From UBA4877 sp002399345 (GTDB taxonomy: Bacteria; Bacillota; Thermoanaerobacteria; Thermoanaerobacterales; UBA4877): a stretch of 64,000 bases of DNA. The notes under the pieces were generated by a model. That model worked only from the letters and a program-made list of their open reading frames with translations, made no database searches and was not told where the DNA came from. The translations under genes and the position numbers were made by a program. Location: assembly GCA_036752905.1 (NCBI GenBank), contig DAIORT010000008.1:1-64000 (forward strand). Direction: 5' to 3'. Of this stretch, positions 8,337 to 17,759 are shown piece by piece; position 1 is the stretch's first letter; each line of letters opens with the position of its first letter.

Positions 8337-9364
8337 TCGTCCGCCTCCTTCAGTGAAGAAATAAACAGAGCTATCAGCCTGCCCGCATTCTTTATATCAT
8401 TTAAATCCATCGTCTCAACAGTGGTATGCATGTATCTCAAGGGAACCGACACAAGCACCGTCGGTACACCGCTCCTCGTAACCTGCATAACCCAGGCATC
8501 CGTCCCGCTGTGGCCGGGTATAACCTCCGGCTGGTAGGCTATACCGTACTCTTTTGCCATATCCATCATCCTGTGTGTAAGCTTGGGGTGCATATTCGGG
8601 CCCATGCCCACAGCCGGACCCTTGCCCAGTATACATGTCTGCTCCTTGGGAGCATCGGGGGTATCCCCGTGAGTGACGTCGATGGCGATGCCTACATCCG
8701 GTAGATTGTCATATGTACTTATCTGCGCGCCGCGGCTTCCCAGCTCCTCCTGTGTGGTAGCCACAAATCGAACCTCCGCCCCGTAGTTTAAATGATCCAG
8801 TTCCTTCATGGCCTGCACCATAACGGCAACGCCCGCCCTGTCGTCTAAAGACTTGCCTGTTATGCGGTTCCCGTTCATATGAATGACTGGGCTTTTAAAA
8901 GTAATGGTATCCCCCACCCTCACAAACTTCTTTACGTCATCACAATCCATAGCGAGATCAATGGCCAGGTCTTTTATATCCACAGCCTTGTTCGCTTCGC
9001 CCGGCTTTTGCAAATGAGGCGGCTTGGCTCCTATCAAGCCCAGAAGCTCTTTTCGGCCGTGTACCCTGACCTCCTGTCCGGGCAGTATCCTCTGGTCCAG
9101 TCCTATACCTTCGAAACTTAGGAATCCCTTATCATCTATACCGGTTACGAGCATACCCACCTCGTCCATGTGAGCAGCCAGCATCACCCGCGGGTTCCTG
9201 CCCCCACCCATGGACTTTTTGCCCGTGACATTATAGAAGCTGTCAACGGTAACCTCATCACAGTATTCCTTAAAAATATCCGCCACCACATCGGACACGT
9301 TCTTCTCGTATCCTGAAATACCGGATAGGTTATTTACCCGCGACAAAAAATCAAATATATCCAT
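8321..9364 (-). CDS. M42 family metallopeptidase (first of three)
   Basis: First paralogue of the triplet, 347 residues from the ATG that follows AAAGGAG with a 7-nt gap; an upstream in-frame start adds six residues but has no ribosome site. Motifs: AAHMDEVGMLV near 65, SLDDRAGVAVM near 178, QEELGSRGAQ near 207, DVTHGDTPD near 229 and LRYMHTTVETMD near the C-terminus. All metal ligands expected of a working M42 enzyme appear present. Leads the peptidase operon. Confidence 0.93.
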   Translation of the reverse strand: MDIFDFLSRVNNLSGISGYEKNVSDVVADIFKEYCDEVTVDSFYNVTGKKSMGGGRNPRVMLAAHMDEVGMLVTGIDDKGFLSFEGIGLDQRILPGQEVRVHGRKELLGLIGAKPPHLQKPGEANKAVDIKDLAIDLAMDCDDVKKFVRVGDTITFKSPVIHMNGNRITGKSLDDRAGVAVMVQAMKELDHLNYGAEVRFVATTQEELGSRGAQISTYDNLPDVGIAIDVTHGDTPDAPKEQTCILGKGPAVGMGPNMHPKLTHRMMDMAKEYGIAYQPEVIPGHSGTDAWVMQVTRSGVPTVLVSVPLRYMHTTVETMDLNDIKNAGRLIALFISSLKEADECFNY

Positions 9365-9455
9365 TCGTAAACTCCTTTCCATCTTATAGCAGTATTATAT
9401 CATAACATCTCACCTCAAGGAGGCGGCATTTCTGTGCTGAGCAAAAAAGATGTGC

Positions 9456-9490
9456 AAAAAAATTAGAGAGGTCAGAAAAGCCCCCTCTAA
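9456..9490 (-). terminator. Intrinsic terminator after the aldo/keto reductase gene
   Basis: On the minus strand, a stem formed by 9490-9482 and 9471-9463 (TTAGAG..CTCTAA with one mismatch) is followed by seven T residues, 12 nt past the reductase stop codon. Confidence 0.8.
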
Positions 9491-9501
9491 TATATCAACA
9501 A

Positions 9502-10371
9502 TCATTCCATACCCAACGGTGTTTTTTCCGTTGGAGGCAAAAACGTTTTGTCGATTTTCCTCCAGTCTTCATCAGCAATGGAAATGTGAAGTACTTCCGC
9601 GTTCTTCCGAACATGAGCAGGCGAGCCTGCCTTGGGAATGGCAACCATGTTGTCCTGCCGAAGGACAAAAGCAAGCAAAAGCTGCATTACGCTGATCCTG
9701 TACTTTTCCGCAATTTCCACAAGAACCGGGTCCCGCCGCAGATCACGTTGTGATCTCTTAAGAGTGCCGGCCTGCGCCAGCGGACAATAGGCCATGGCTA
9801 CAACATTATGAGACTTAAGATACGGGATCAAATCATATTCGATTCCCCTTGATCCCAGATTATAAAGGACCTGGTCCACTGCACAGTTTTTGCCGTCCGG
9901 TATACTTAAGAGTTCCTCCATATCGGATGTATCGAAGTTTGAAACGCCCCAGCGGCGGATTTTACCTGATTTGACCAGCCTCTCCATGCATTCCACTGTC
10001 TCCTGCAGAGGTATGCTGCCCCGCCAGTGCAGCAGATAAAGATCAAGGTAATCAGTATTCAGACGCTTTAGCGTCGCGTCGCAGCTTGCGAAAATGTTGC
10101 TTTTACCGGCATGATGCGGATAGACCTTAGATAAGAGTAAATATTCCTCTCTCTTTCTGCCTCTCAACGCCTTCCCGATCAGCTCTTCTGATTTTCCATC
10201 ACCATACATTTCCGCCGTATCGATCAGATTCAAACCCAGGTCCAGGCCTAACCTAAGTGCGTCCATTTCATTTTCGGCCTTCTTCAGATCCTCCCCAATA
10301 TGCCAGCCTCCCTGCCCAAGGACAGGGAAAGATAATCCGTTTGCTGAAACGGTTGGAATTGGTTTGTCCAT
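9502..10371 (-). CDS. Aldo/keto reductase
   Basis: NAD(P)H-dependent oxidoreductase of the AKR superfamily, 289 residues. The Asp/Tyr pair lies in LNLIDTAEMYGDG (near 50), the lysine in LLLSKVYPH (near 80) and the histidine in DLYLLHWRG (near 113), giving the full catalytic tetrad. The C-terminal AIPKAGSPAHVRKNAEV segment is the usual cofactor-binding region. It is flanked by its own terminator and separated by 69 bp from the aldolase gene. The substrate is not predictable. Confidence 0.92.
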   Translation of the reverse strand: MDKPIPTVSANGLSFPVLGQGGWHIGEDLKKAENEMDALRLGLDLGLNLIDTAEMYGDGKSEELIGKALRGRKREEYLLLSKVYPHHAGKSNIFASCDATLKRLNTDYLDLYLLHWRGSIPLQETVECMERLVKSGKIRRWGVSNFDTSDMEELLSIPDGKNCAVDQVLYNLGSRGIEYDLIPYLKSHNVVAMAYCPLAQAGTLKRSQRDLRRDPVLVEIAEKYRISVMQLLLAFVLRQDNMVAIPKAGSPAHVRKNAEVLHISIADEDWRKIDKTFLPPTEKTPLGME

Positions 10372-10440
10372 TCTTTACCTCTCCTTTACGTGCGTAAAAA
10401 CACAAAAATCATATAACGCTGCACATACGGTAAACAGAAA

Positions 10441-11328
10441 TTATGTTAATGACGCCTCATAAATAGAATTAATCGATTTTAAAAGTATGGCATTGAATTC
10501 TTCATCCGACTGCTGTACATTAAGTCCCTGGGATAATGCCCGGGAAAAGCTTGCTATCAACCCGTGGTTACGCGAGAGCTTTTCATTGGCCGCACTCTGA
10601 GTATATCCGCCTGATAAAGCCACAACCCTTACTACATGCTTATCGCTTATCAGGTCGCTGTAGAAGTTATCCACCGTCGGTATGGATAGCTTAAGCATGA
10701 CTTTTTCATCCGCTCCGAGTTTGTATAATTGCTTTAAGATCTCATCCTTGAGTATTTTCTCGGACTCCGCCTTATCCTCGCTGTGAATATCGACCTCCGG
10801 TTCAATAATGGGGAGCAGTCCGGCATCTATAATTTGCTTGCCTAACTCAAACTGCTGAGCGGCTATTTCTTTAATTCCCTCGGGGTCGGCCTGCTTTATG
10901 ACGGAACGCATTTTAGTTCCGAAAATATTTCTCTTAACTGCTCTCTTGAGAAGATCATCCAGGCTGGGAATGGGCTTCATGAGCTGTACACCGGCTGTGA
11001 GATTAGCCAGGCCTTTATCAACCTTCAAGAAAGGAACAATTCCCTTCTTATTCCAAAGATAATCAGCTGTAAGCTCACCATCTACCGTGCGCTCCATGGT
11101 ATTCTCAAATAAAATGGCACCCAAAATATGCTCCGAGGTGAATGAAGGGCTTTTTATGATGCGCGTTCTCATCTCATGCACTAAATTAAACATTTCTTCA
11201 TCATTTTTATATTCATTTTCCTTAATTCCATATATCGCCAGCGCTTTGGGGGTGCTCCCGCCGCTCTGGTCCAATGCCGCAATAAATCCGCTGCCGTTTT
11301 TGATACGATCAAGCTGAGTGCTGTTCAT
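10441..11328 (-). CDS. Fructose-bisphosphate aldolase, class I
   Basis: Schiff-base (class I) aldolase of the short bacterial type, 295 residues, cleaving fructose 1,6-bisphosphate in glycolysis. The start is the ATG preceded by GGAGATGG, giving the typical N-terminus MNSTQLDRIKNGSGFIAALD; an upstream start would add 12 hydrophobic residues with no ribosome site. The active-site lysine region PFLKVDKGLA (near residue 120) and the IEPEVDIHS and LKLSIPTVD segments are conserved. Monocistronic, with no linked glycolytic gene. Confidence 0.93.
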   Translation of the reverse strand: MNSTQLDRIKNGSGFIAALDQSGGSTPKALAIYGIKENEYKNDEEMFNLVHEMRTRIIKSPSFTSEHILGAILFENTMERTVDGELTADYLWNKKGIVPFLKVDKGLANLTAGVQLMKPIPSLDDLLKRAVKRNIFGTKMRSVIKQADPEGIKEIAAQQFELGKQIIDAGLLPIIEPEVDIHSEDKAESEKILKDEILKQLYKLGADEKVMLKLSIPTVDNFYSDLISDKHVVRVVALSGGYTQSAANEKLSRNHGLIASFSRALSQGLNVQQSDEEFNAILLKSINSIYEASLT

Positions 11329-11473
11329 TAAACCATCTCCATAATTAAAATAAATAAATAGCAATCTTAGCTATATTTTAACACATTTGCAAAACCAAAT
11401 ACATTCTATTACTTTCTTATCCTTTGAATAAAAATCGGGATATGGAAAAAAATAATACCGGAGGTGTATATAT

Positions 11474-11668
11474 ATGCCTGATGTCAATTCACTAAATGTA
11501 GTAATAGGCAATCTAAAAAAAGCACAATGCGATCTGGAGAATTTCTCAAAGGAGACTGATGAGAACAGCCTCCAAAAGACCTACAGCACATATGCAAATC
11601 AGCTGGACACCATGCTTAAAGGTCTTCAGGGCAAGGTAGATGAAGGAAAGTACGGCATAGACAAGTAA
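11474..11668 (+). CDS. DUF1657 domain protein
   Basis: A 64-residue helical protein with a clear GGAGGTG ribosome site, matching the short DUF1657 family of spore-forming Firmicutes (pattern of LKxAQxxLExFxxET followed by a Tyr and a LQGKV-type end). Family members are often found in spoVA-type sporulation operons, but here the gene stands alone on the opposite strand to its neighbours and ends at a bidirectional terminator. Function unknown; a spore-related role is only suggested by the family. Confidence 0.8.
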   Translation: MPDVNSLNVVIGNLKKAQCDLENFSKETDENSLQKTYSTYANQLDTMLKGLQGKVDEGKYGIDK

Positions 11669-11670
11669 TA

Positions 11671-11706
11671 AAAAAACTGCAGAGGGAATGGCCTCTGCAG
11701 TTTTTT
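11671..11706. terminator. Bidirectional intrinsic terminator
   Basis: A perfect 15-bp stem with a 6-nt loop (GAATGG), A-run on the left and T-run on the right, between the converging DUF1657 gene and the ABC exporter operon. It should stop transcription from both sides. Confidence 0.93.
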
Positions 11707-11717
11707 ATCCTATATTC

Positions 11718-13595
11718 TTACCCCGAATATGCACCCAAAAACTGGCTCTTATAAAGATCGGCGTAGAAACCGCCTTTATCAATCAACTCTTTATGAGTAC
11801 CCTGTTCTATTATACTGCCATGATTCATAACGAGTATGTCGTCGGCATTTCTTATGGTAGACAGACGGTGGGCAATAACAAAACTGGTCCGGTCCTTCAT
11901 AAGCCTTTTCATGGCGTTCTGTATATATAGCTCGGTGAGGGTATCGACATTGCTTGTAGCTTCATCCAGTATCATTATATCCGGGTCTGCCAGCATTGTC
12001 CGTGCAATGGTCAGAAGCTGCTTTTCGCCCTGGGATATGTTGGAGGCATCTTCATTTAAAACAGTGTCATAGCCCCTGGGGAGCGCCTTAATAAAGTTAT
12101 CGGCATGGGCCGCCTTGGCTGCTCTTATTACCTCGTCATTCGTGGCATTTTGGTTGCCATAGGCTATGTTATCCCTGATCGTACCGTTAAATAGCCATGT
12201 GTCCTGAAGAACCATGCCAAAGATGCTCCGAAGGTTATCCCTCGTAAGGTCCTTGATATCTACATTATCCACCTTGATGCTGCCTGAATCTATTTCATAA
12301 AACCTCATGAGGAGGTTTACTATGGTTGTCTTGCCGGCACCTGTCGGCCCCACAATAGCTATCATCTGGCCGGGCTTTACATCTATATTCAGATCATTAA
12401 TTAAAGGTTCATCCTTTTTGTAACTGAAATTCACGTGCTCCAGCCTTACATATCCCTGCACGTCCTGGATATGTGGCGCATCCTCTTTGTCCGGTATCTC
12501 CTCTTTCTGGTCAAGTATCTCAAATACCCTCTCCGCTGATGCAATGGTGGACTGAATGACATTGGCTATGTTGGCAGTCTGTGTTATCGGCTGGGTAAAC
12601 TGCCGCGAATATTGCACAAAAGCCTGAACGTTACCTATAGTTAAGCGCCCGTGGGCAACCATAATACCCCCAACTACACTTACAAAAACATATCCCAGGT
12701 TACTGATGAAGTTCATTATCGGCATTATTATACCGGACATGAACTGCGCCTTCCAAGATGCCCCAAAGAGTTCATCATTTATCGATTTAAATTCATTTAT
12801 GGAATCCTCTTCACGGCCGAATGCTTTTATGATATTATGGCCGCCGTACATCTCCTCCACATGGCCATTAAGGTTACCCAGCACCCTCTGTTGCGCCGCA
12901 AAATATTTCTGTGAGCGCGAGGCTATGGACTTTATCGCTATAAGGCTGAGCGGCAGGGTTATGACTGTAACCAGTGTAAGAAGCGGGCTTATGGTAAGCA
13001 TCATAACCACCACGCCTACAAGGGTGACAACAGCCGTAATGAGCTGCGTTATGCTTTGCTGAAGCGTACTGCTTATATTATCCACATCGTTGGTTACACG
13101 GCTGAGCACCTCGCCATAAGGGTTAGCATCAAAAAACTTAAGCGGCAGCCTGGTGAGCTTATCCATGATATCTGCGCGCATTTCCCTTACTACGCCCTGT
13201 GCCACGCCGGCCATCATATAGTGTTGTATATAAGTAAATATGGCACTTACCACATACAAAGCCAACAGCACAAGGAGTATATGGCCTATATATGTGAAAT
13301 CCACACTAGCGCCGGGTTTTTTATGAAGTATATCCATGGCGCCCTCAAACAACTTCGTTATGGCCAGGCCGTTTATTCTCGGTCCGAGTATGTTAAAAAC
13401 AGTGCCGAGAGCCGCCATAATAAATACTATTATGATTGTAGTCATATACGGCTTTACATATTTCATCAATCTTTTCAGGCTGCCTGAAAAATTCTTGGCC
13501 TTTTCACTGCCCCTGGCAACCGGAGGGCCGCCGCTTGTCGCTCCACGTCTGCCACCTCCGAGGGTGTAGTCGTCTCTTTCGTTGTCTTCGCTCAT
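11718..13595 (-). CDS. ABC exporter subunit B (canonical ATPase site)
   Basis: Half-size exporter, 625 residues: N-terminal Gly/Arg-rich cytosolic stretch, a six-helix membrane domain (about 45-330) and a nucleotide-binding domain with Walker A GPTGAGKTT (near 413), signature ISQGEKQ (near 512) and Walker B IMILDEATSNVD with the catalytic glutamate. It overlaps the upstream exporter gene by 4 nt and pairs with it as a heterodimer of the BmrCD/TM287-288 type. The MarR gene heads the operon, suggesting drug or toxic-compound efflux (inference). Confidence 0.93.
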   Translation of the reverse strand: MSEDNERDDYTLGGGRRGATSGGPPVARGSEKAKNFSGSLKRLMKYVKPYMTTIIIVFIMAALGTVFNILGPRINGLAITKLFEGAMDILHKKPGASVDFTYIGHILLVLLALYVVSAIFTYIQHYMMAGVAQGVVREMRADIMDKLTRLPLKFFDANPYGEVLSRVTNDVDNISSTLQQSITQLITAVVTLVGVVVMMLTISPLLTLVTVITLPLSLIAIKSIASRSQKYFAAQQRVLGNLNGHVEEMYGGHNIIKAFGREEDSINEFKSINDELFGASWKAQFMSGIIMPIMNFISNLGYVFVSVVGGIMVAHGRLTIGNVQAFVQYSRQFTQPITQTANIANVIQSTIASAERVFEILDQKEEIPDKEDAPHIQDVQGYVRLEHVNFSYKKDEPLINDLNIDVKPGQMIAIVGPTGAGKTTIVNLLMRFYEIDSGSIKVDNVDIKDLTRDNLRSIFGMVLQDTWLFNGTIRDNIAYGNQNATNDEVIRAAKAAHADNFIKALPRGYDTVLNEDASNISQGEKQLLTIARTMLADPDIMILDEATSNVDTLTELYIQNAMKRLMKDRTSFVIAHRLSTIRNADDILVMNHGSIIEQGTHKELIDKGGFYADLYKSQFLGAYSG

Positions 13596-15319
13596 GCTAT
13601 CTCCTCCTCGGAAAGCTGTGACAGCACAATGTTTTTGTATGTCTCACAGTTTTTATAGAGTTCCTCATGTTTGCCAATGCCGGCTATACGGCCTTCATCC
13701 ATCACTATTATCTGATCCGCATTCATAACTGTGGCCACCCTTTGGGCCACAATTATCCTTGTGGAATTGCCCGTGTCCCTGCTCAAGGCCATTCTGAGGT
13801 TGGCATCCGTCTTAAAATCCAGTGCGGAAAAACTGTCGTCAAAAAGATATATACCGGGCCGGCGTACAATAGCCCTGGCTATACAAAGCCTCTGTTTCTG
13901 TCCTCCCGAGACATTCGCGCCGCCTTCCGAAAGCATCGTTTCATAGCCGTTTTTCATATTGTTTATGAATTCCGTAGCCTGCGCCGTCTCCGCAGCGCGG
14001 TGTATCTCATCATCTGTTGCATTATCCTTGCCGTACCTGATGTTTTCAGAAATCGTACCGGTAAATAATACCGACTTCTGCGGCACATAACCTATCACGG
14101 AGCGCAGTAGCTCCTGGGGTATATCCCTTACATCGGTGCCGTCTATGGTTATGCTTCCTTTGGTTACGTCATAAAACCTCATTATCAGGTTTAAAAGCGT
14201 GGACTTGCCCGAGCCGGTGGCTCCTATTATTGCTGTCGTGCAGCCTGGCCTGGCCGTAAATGATATGCCTGTAACAGCAGGCTCTGCGGCATCAGGGTAA
14301 TTAAAACTCACATCTTTAAACTCTATTGTTCCCTGTAAATCATCAGGTTTAGCGGGATTTTCACTATCAACTATCTCCGGCTCCATATTGAGTACCTCGT
14401 TTATCCTCTCTGCGGATGCCACAACACGCGGCATCATGATAAAGACTATGGACATCATCATGGTAGAGAACATAATTTCCATGGCATATTGTATGAATGC
14501 CGTGAGATTTCCGACTGCCATCTGCGATGCATTTACCTTAAAGCTGCCCAGCCATACTATGGCAACAGCCGTTACATTGAATATAAGCATGATAAGGGGC
14601 ATCAGGACAGCCATCAGCCTGTTTACCTTAACAGCCACATCGGTAAGTTCAATATTGGCCATACTGAACCTCTTCTTCTCAAAATGTAAGCGGTTAAAGG
14701 CACGTATTACCCTGGAACCGGTAAGATTCTCTCTCATTATCCTGTTTAACTTATCAATCTTTCTCTGCATCGTTCTGAAGAGCGGCAGTGAAAGATGTGA
14801 TATGGTCATAACCACAATAGCTATTGTCGGAATGACAATGGCAAATATATAAGACATGCTGGGCGCCGTCGTTATAGCCATTATTATTCCGCCTATAGCC
14901 ATCATGGGGGCCATAACAACCATCCTGAAAAATATCATTGTAACCATCTGCAGCTGTGTTACATCATTGGTGGTCCTGGTTATCAGCGAAGCAGTCCCTA
15001 TCTTGTCAAACTCATGCAGGGAGAAGCTCTCCACCTTTTCAAACATGGCCTCACGCAGTGATTTACCAAAACCCATGGCAGCCTTGGAAGAAAAAAAACT
15101 TGCCATAACGGCAACAGCCACGGTACACAAAGATATAAGCAGCATCTTTACTCCAGTAGAAAGTATATAGCCCTTGTCACTGTTTACAATGCCGATATTT
15201 ATAATGTTGGCAGACAACTTAGGCAGTATAAGCTGAGAAATTGACTGACCAAATATACATAAAAGCGCGGCTATTATATAAACCTTATATGGCTTTAAAT
15301 TATTGAAAATCTTTTTCAT
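13592..15319 (-). CDS. ABC exporter subunit A (degenerate ATPase site)
   Basis: Partner half-exporter, 575 residues from the ATG served by GAGGTGAG. It has a membrane domain and an ATPase domain with Walker A GATGSGKST and signature VSGGQKQR. Walker B reads IYLFDDSFSALD, with Asp in place of the catalytic Glu: the mark of the non-hydrolysing site in heterodimeric exporters. The gene overlaps neither start nor stop of MarR by more than a few bases, so translation of all three is linked. Substrate unknown. Confidence 0.93.
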   Translation of the reverse strand: MKKIFNNLKPYKVYIIAALLCIFGQSISQLILPKLSANIINIGIVNSDKGYILSTGVKMLLISLCTVAVAVMASFFSSKAAMGFGKSLREAMFEKVESFSLHEFDKIGTASLITRTTNDVTQLQMVTMIFFRMVVMAPMMAIGGIIMAITTAPSMSYIFAIVIPTIAIVVMTISHLSLPLFRTMQRKIDKLNRIMRENLTGSRVIRAFNRLHFEKKRFSMANIELTDVAVKVNRLMAVLMPLIMLIFNVTAVAIVWLGSFKVNASQMAVGNLTAFIQYAMEIMFSTMMMSIVFIMMPRVVASAERINEVLNMEPEIVDSENPAKPDDLQGTIEFKDVSFNYPDAAEPAVTGISFTARPGCTTAIIGATGSGKSTLLNLIMRFYDVTKGSITIDGTDVRDIPQELLRSVIGYVPQKSVLFTGTISENIRYGKDNATDDEIHRAAETAQATEFINNMKNGYETMLSEGGANVSGGQKQRLCIARAIVRRPGIYLFDDSFSALDFKTDANLRMALSRDTGNSTRIIVAQRVATVMNADQIIVMDEGRIAGIGKHEELYKNCETYKNIVLSQLSEEEIA

Positions 15320-15327
15320 TAAAAATC

Positions 15328-15774
15328 TCACCTCAAACTATCCATAGAATACTTTAAATTATCCCTTATATTCATTAAAAACCCGTTCAGTGCGTCGCTT
15401 TCCTCATCGGAAAACTCACCAAACATAATATCATCTATTGCCATTGTTTCATTATACACACCATCACATATTTTCCTCCCATAATCTGTTATGTATACAT
15501 GGGTTACACGCTGGTCATTTTTGTCCTGCTCTTTTTTGATCATACCTGCTTTTTCCATTCTCTTGAGCATAACGTTGACGGTAGGCGGAGCCATCTTGAG
15601 GCTCTTCGCCAGCTCTGTCTGGCTCACACCGTCACTTTTGTATAAATTAAATAGCAGTCGGGGCTGTCCGGGATAGACGCCCAACTTTTGAAAAGCTATC
15701 CGTGTATTCAGATAGTGCAGTCTTGTGATCTCCATAAAAAGTGCATAATTTGAATCAGGGTCCAGACAATTCAT
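15328..15774 (-). CDS. MarR family transcriptional regulator
   Basis: Winged-helix repressor of 148 residues, first gene of the exporter operon. The helix-turn-helix (GVSQTELAKSLKMAPPTVNV, near 50-70) and the wing (QDKNDQRVTHVYITDYG) are clear. A perfect inverted repeat with a strong promoter immediately upstream (15791-15843) fits autoregulation together with the exporter. Start chosen at the ATG; a GTG five codons upstream lacks a ribosome site. The inducing ligand is probably an exporter substrate (inference). Confidence 0.9.
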   Translation of the reverse strand: MNCLDPDSNYALFMEITRLHYLNTRIAFQKLGVYPGQPRLLFNLYKSDGVSQTELAKSLKMAPPTVNVMLKRMEKAGMIKKEQDKNDQRVTHVYITDYGRKICDGVYNETMAIDDIMFGEFSDEESDALNGFLMNIRDNLKYSMDSLR

Positions 15775-15790
15775 TACCTCACATCCCACC

Positions 15791-15810
15791 TTTATTAGAC
15801 GGCTAATAAA
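15791..15810. promoter_or_regulatory. Candidate MarR operator
   Basis: Perfect inverted repeat TTTATTAG-acgg-CTAATAAA located between the -10 element and the start codon of marR, a standard position for MarR autorepression. Confidence 0.7.
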
Positions 15811-15815
15811 TTATA

Positions 15816-15843
15816 ATTATACCATCCTCAAACAAAAAGTCAA
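15816..15843 (-). promoter_or_regulatory. Sigma-A promoter of the MarR-exporter operon
   Basis: Minus-strand TTGACT (15838-15843), 16-nt spacer, perfect TATAAT (15816-15821), just upstream of the candidate operator. Confidence 0.8.
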
Positions 15844-15881
15844 CAGTCTGCGGCAATTTTTTTCCCAGTATACATGTGTAT

Positions 15882-15908
15882 AAAAAAAGATGGGGCTATT
15901 CCCATCTT
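15882..15908 (-). terminator. Intrinsic terminator after pepF
   Basis: On the minus strand AAGATGGG-loop-CCCATCTT followed by a T-run, about 60 bp past the pepF stop; it separates the aroE/pepF operon from the MarR promoter. Confidence 0.85.
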
Positions 15909-15967
15909 GATTAATTATATCGTCAAAACTCTTTTATTGATATTACACGCAACACGGCTTTGTATTA

Positions 15968-17755
15968 TCATATCAGCTTTTCAAATTCATCCAGCAGATC
16001 TTTGAAGAAGTCCAGCGCCTCGGTTATTGGCTGCGGCCTGGTAAGGTCTACCCCCACCTTCCTTAGTATATCCATGGGGTAGCTGCTGCCGCCGCTCTTT
16101 AGAAACTGTGTGTATCTTTCCACCGCCGGGCTGCCTTCCTGAACTATCATCCGGGATATGGCAATGGCTGCGGAAAACCCGGTGGCGTATTTATAGACAT
16201 AGAAGCTGCTGTAGAAATGGGGAATTCTAGCCCATTCATAGTCTATTTCCTTGTCTATGACGACGTCCTTGCCAAAATACAGCTCGTTGAGTTTATGATA
16301 CTCGCTGCAGAGGGCATCTGATGTTACCGGCCTGCCGCTCTCCGCCATTTCATGGGTGATCTTCTCGAATTCAGCAAACATGGTCTGTCTGTATAGCGTG
16401 GATTTAAACTGATCCATAAAGTGGTTGAGAAGATACATCCTCTCCTGCTTTGACTGTGCCTTATCCAAAAGATAATTTATAAGCAGGGCTTCATTGCAGG
16501 TGGATGCAATCTCCGCCAAAAATATAGGATAATCCTTGTACACATAGGGTTGGTTTTTCTCCGAATAGTAGGTATGCACCGAGTGACCCATCTCGTGGGC
16601 CAGTGTGAAAACATCATCCAGCTTGCCCTGGAAATTGAGCAGCACATAAGGATGAACCCCATAGGCCGATGAGGAATAACCCCCGCTGGTCTTGCCGCGT
16701 GTTTCATATACATCGATCCAGCCGGAGTCAAAACCCTGCTTCACTATACCGCGGTATTCGTCCCCCATTGGGGCCAGGCCGCTAAGCACCATTTCCTTGG
16801 CCTGTTCGTATGTAAACTCCTTATCGTAATCGGGTACCATGGGCACATACATGTCATAGAGATGTATTTCATCCAGTCCCAGCACCCTCTTCTTTATGTC
16901 CGCATATCTGTACATCAGCGGAAGAGCCGCATGCACTGTATTTATGAGGTTATCGTAAACTTCTGTGCTTATATTATCATCAAAGAGCGCAGCCTGGAGG
17001 CAGCTTGTAAACTTTCTTTGGTTTTTATAGAATACATCAGCCTTTACATTGGCCCGCTGGGTAGCTGTGATGGTATTTATATAACTTCCGTAGGTATTAT
17101 GAAGTGCCTCAAAGGCATTTTTCCTTACATCCCGGTCCGTTGAAGATATAAGTCGGGAGTACCTTCCCTTGGACAGCTCAATCTCATTTCCTTCTTCATC
17201 CTTTATCTTGGGAAATCTAATGTCGGCATCGGTGAGCATTGTGTAAACATCATCGGGTGCGGATGCCATGTCCTGCGCTTCTGCCAATATCCTCTCGCTG
17301 TTCTCATCCAGTATATGCTGCTTTTGCCTTATCAGGTTATCTATATAGTGGGCATAGACCTTGAGCTCCTTGTCCTGCTTTACTTTTTCCTTCAGTTCAT
17401 CCTCAGGCAGGGCCAGTATTTCCGGCTCCAAATAGGCAAGAAGACCGGATGCCTGCACCAAAAGGCTTATTGCCCTGTCGGTAAGACCCTGATACTTAGC
17501 GGCTGTATTATCCGCATCCTTGGCCATATGTGCATAGGAATACAGCTTTTCTATAATCATGACGGCCTCGTCCTGTGTCTTCAGGACCTGGGCGAGGTTA
17601 TTAAGCGTCACTTTCCCTTGATATGCCGCCGCCTTCTTTATTAGTTCACCTGCCTTTTTATAGTCCTGCTCCCAGAGGTCGTCGCTGGAATAGATATCAT
17701 TAAGATGCCATTTATATTTATCATCTATATCGCTTCTGGAAGGTAAATCATTCAT
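15968..17755 (-). CDS. pepF: Oligoendopeptidase F (M3 family)
   Basis: Cytosolic zinc metallopeptidase, 595 residues, the normal PepF length. The zinc site HEMGH is within TLAHEMGHSVHTYYS near residue 384, with the downstream glutamate in FLAEIASTCNE about 25 residues later. The N-terminal helical region and the C-terminal GGSSYPMDILRKVGVD segment also match the family. PepF cleaves 7- to 17-residue peptides, complementing the M42 exopeptidases upstream in the window. It starts 4 nt after aroE ends and ends at its own terminator. Confidence 0.95.
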   Translation of the reverse strand: MNDLPSRSDIDDKYKWHLNDIYSSDDLWEQDYKKAGELIKKAAAYQGKVTLNNLAQVLKTQDEAVMIIEKLYSYAHMAKDADNTAAKYQGLTDRAISLLVQASGLLAYLEPEILALPEDELKEKVKQDKELKVYAHYIDNLIRQKQHILDENSERILAEAQDMASAPDDVYTMLTDADIRFPKIKDEEGNEIELSKGRYSRLISSTDRDVRKNAFEALHNTYGSYINTITATQRANVKADVFYKNQRKFTSCLQAALFDDNISTEVYDNLINTVHAALPLMYRYADIKKRVLGLDEIHLYDMYVPMVPDYDKEFTYEQAKEMVLSGLAPMGDEYRGIVKQGFDSGWIDVYETRGKTSGGYSSSAYGVHPYVLLNFQGKLDDVFTLAHEMGHSVHTYYSEKNQPYVYKDYPIFLAEIASTCNEALLINYLLDKAQSKQERMYLLNHFMDQFKSTLYRQTMFAEFEKITHEMAESGRPVTSDALCSEYHKLNELYFGKDVVIDKEIDYEWARIPHFYSSFYVYKYATGFSAAIAISRMIVQEGSPAVERYTQFLKSGGSSYPMDILRKVGVDLTRPQPITEALDFFKDLLDEFEKLI

Positions 17756-17759
17756 GTAA

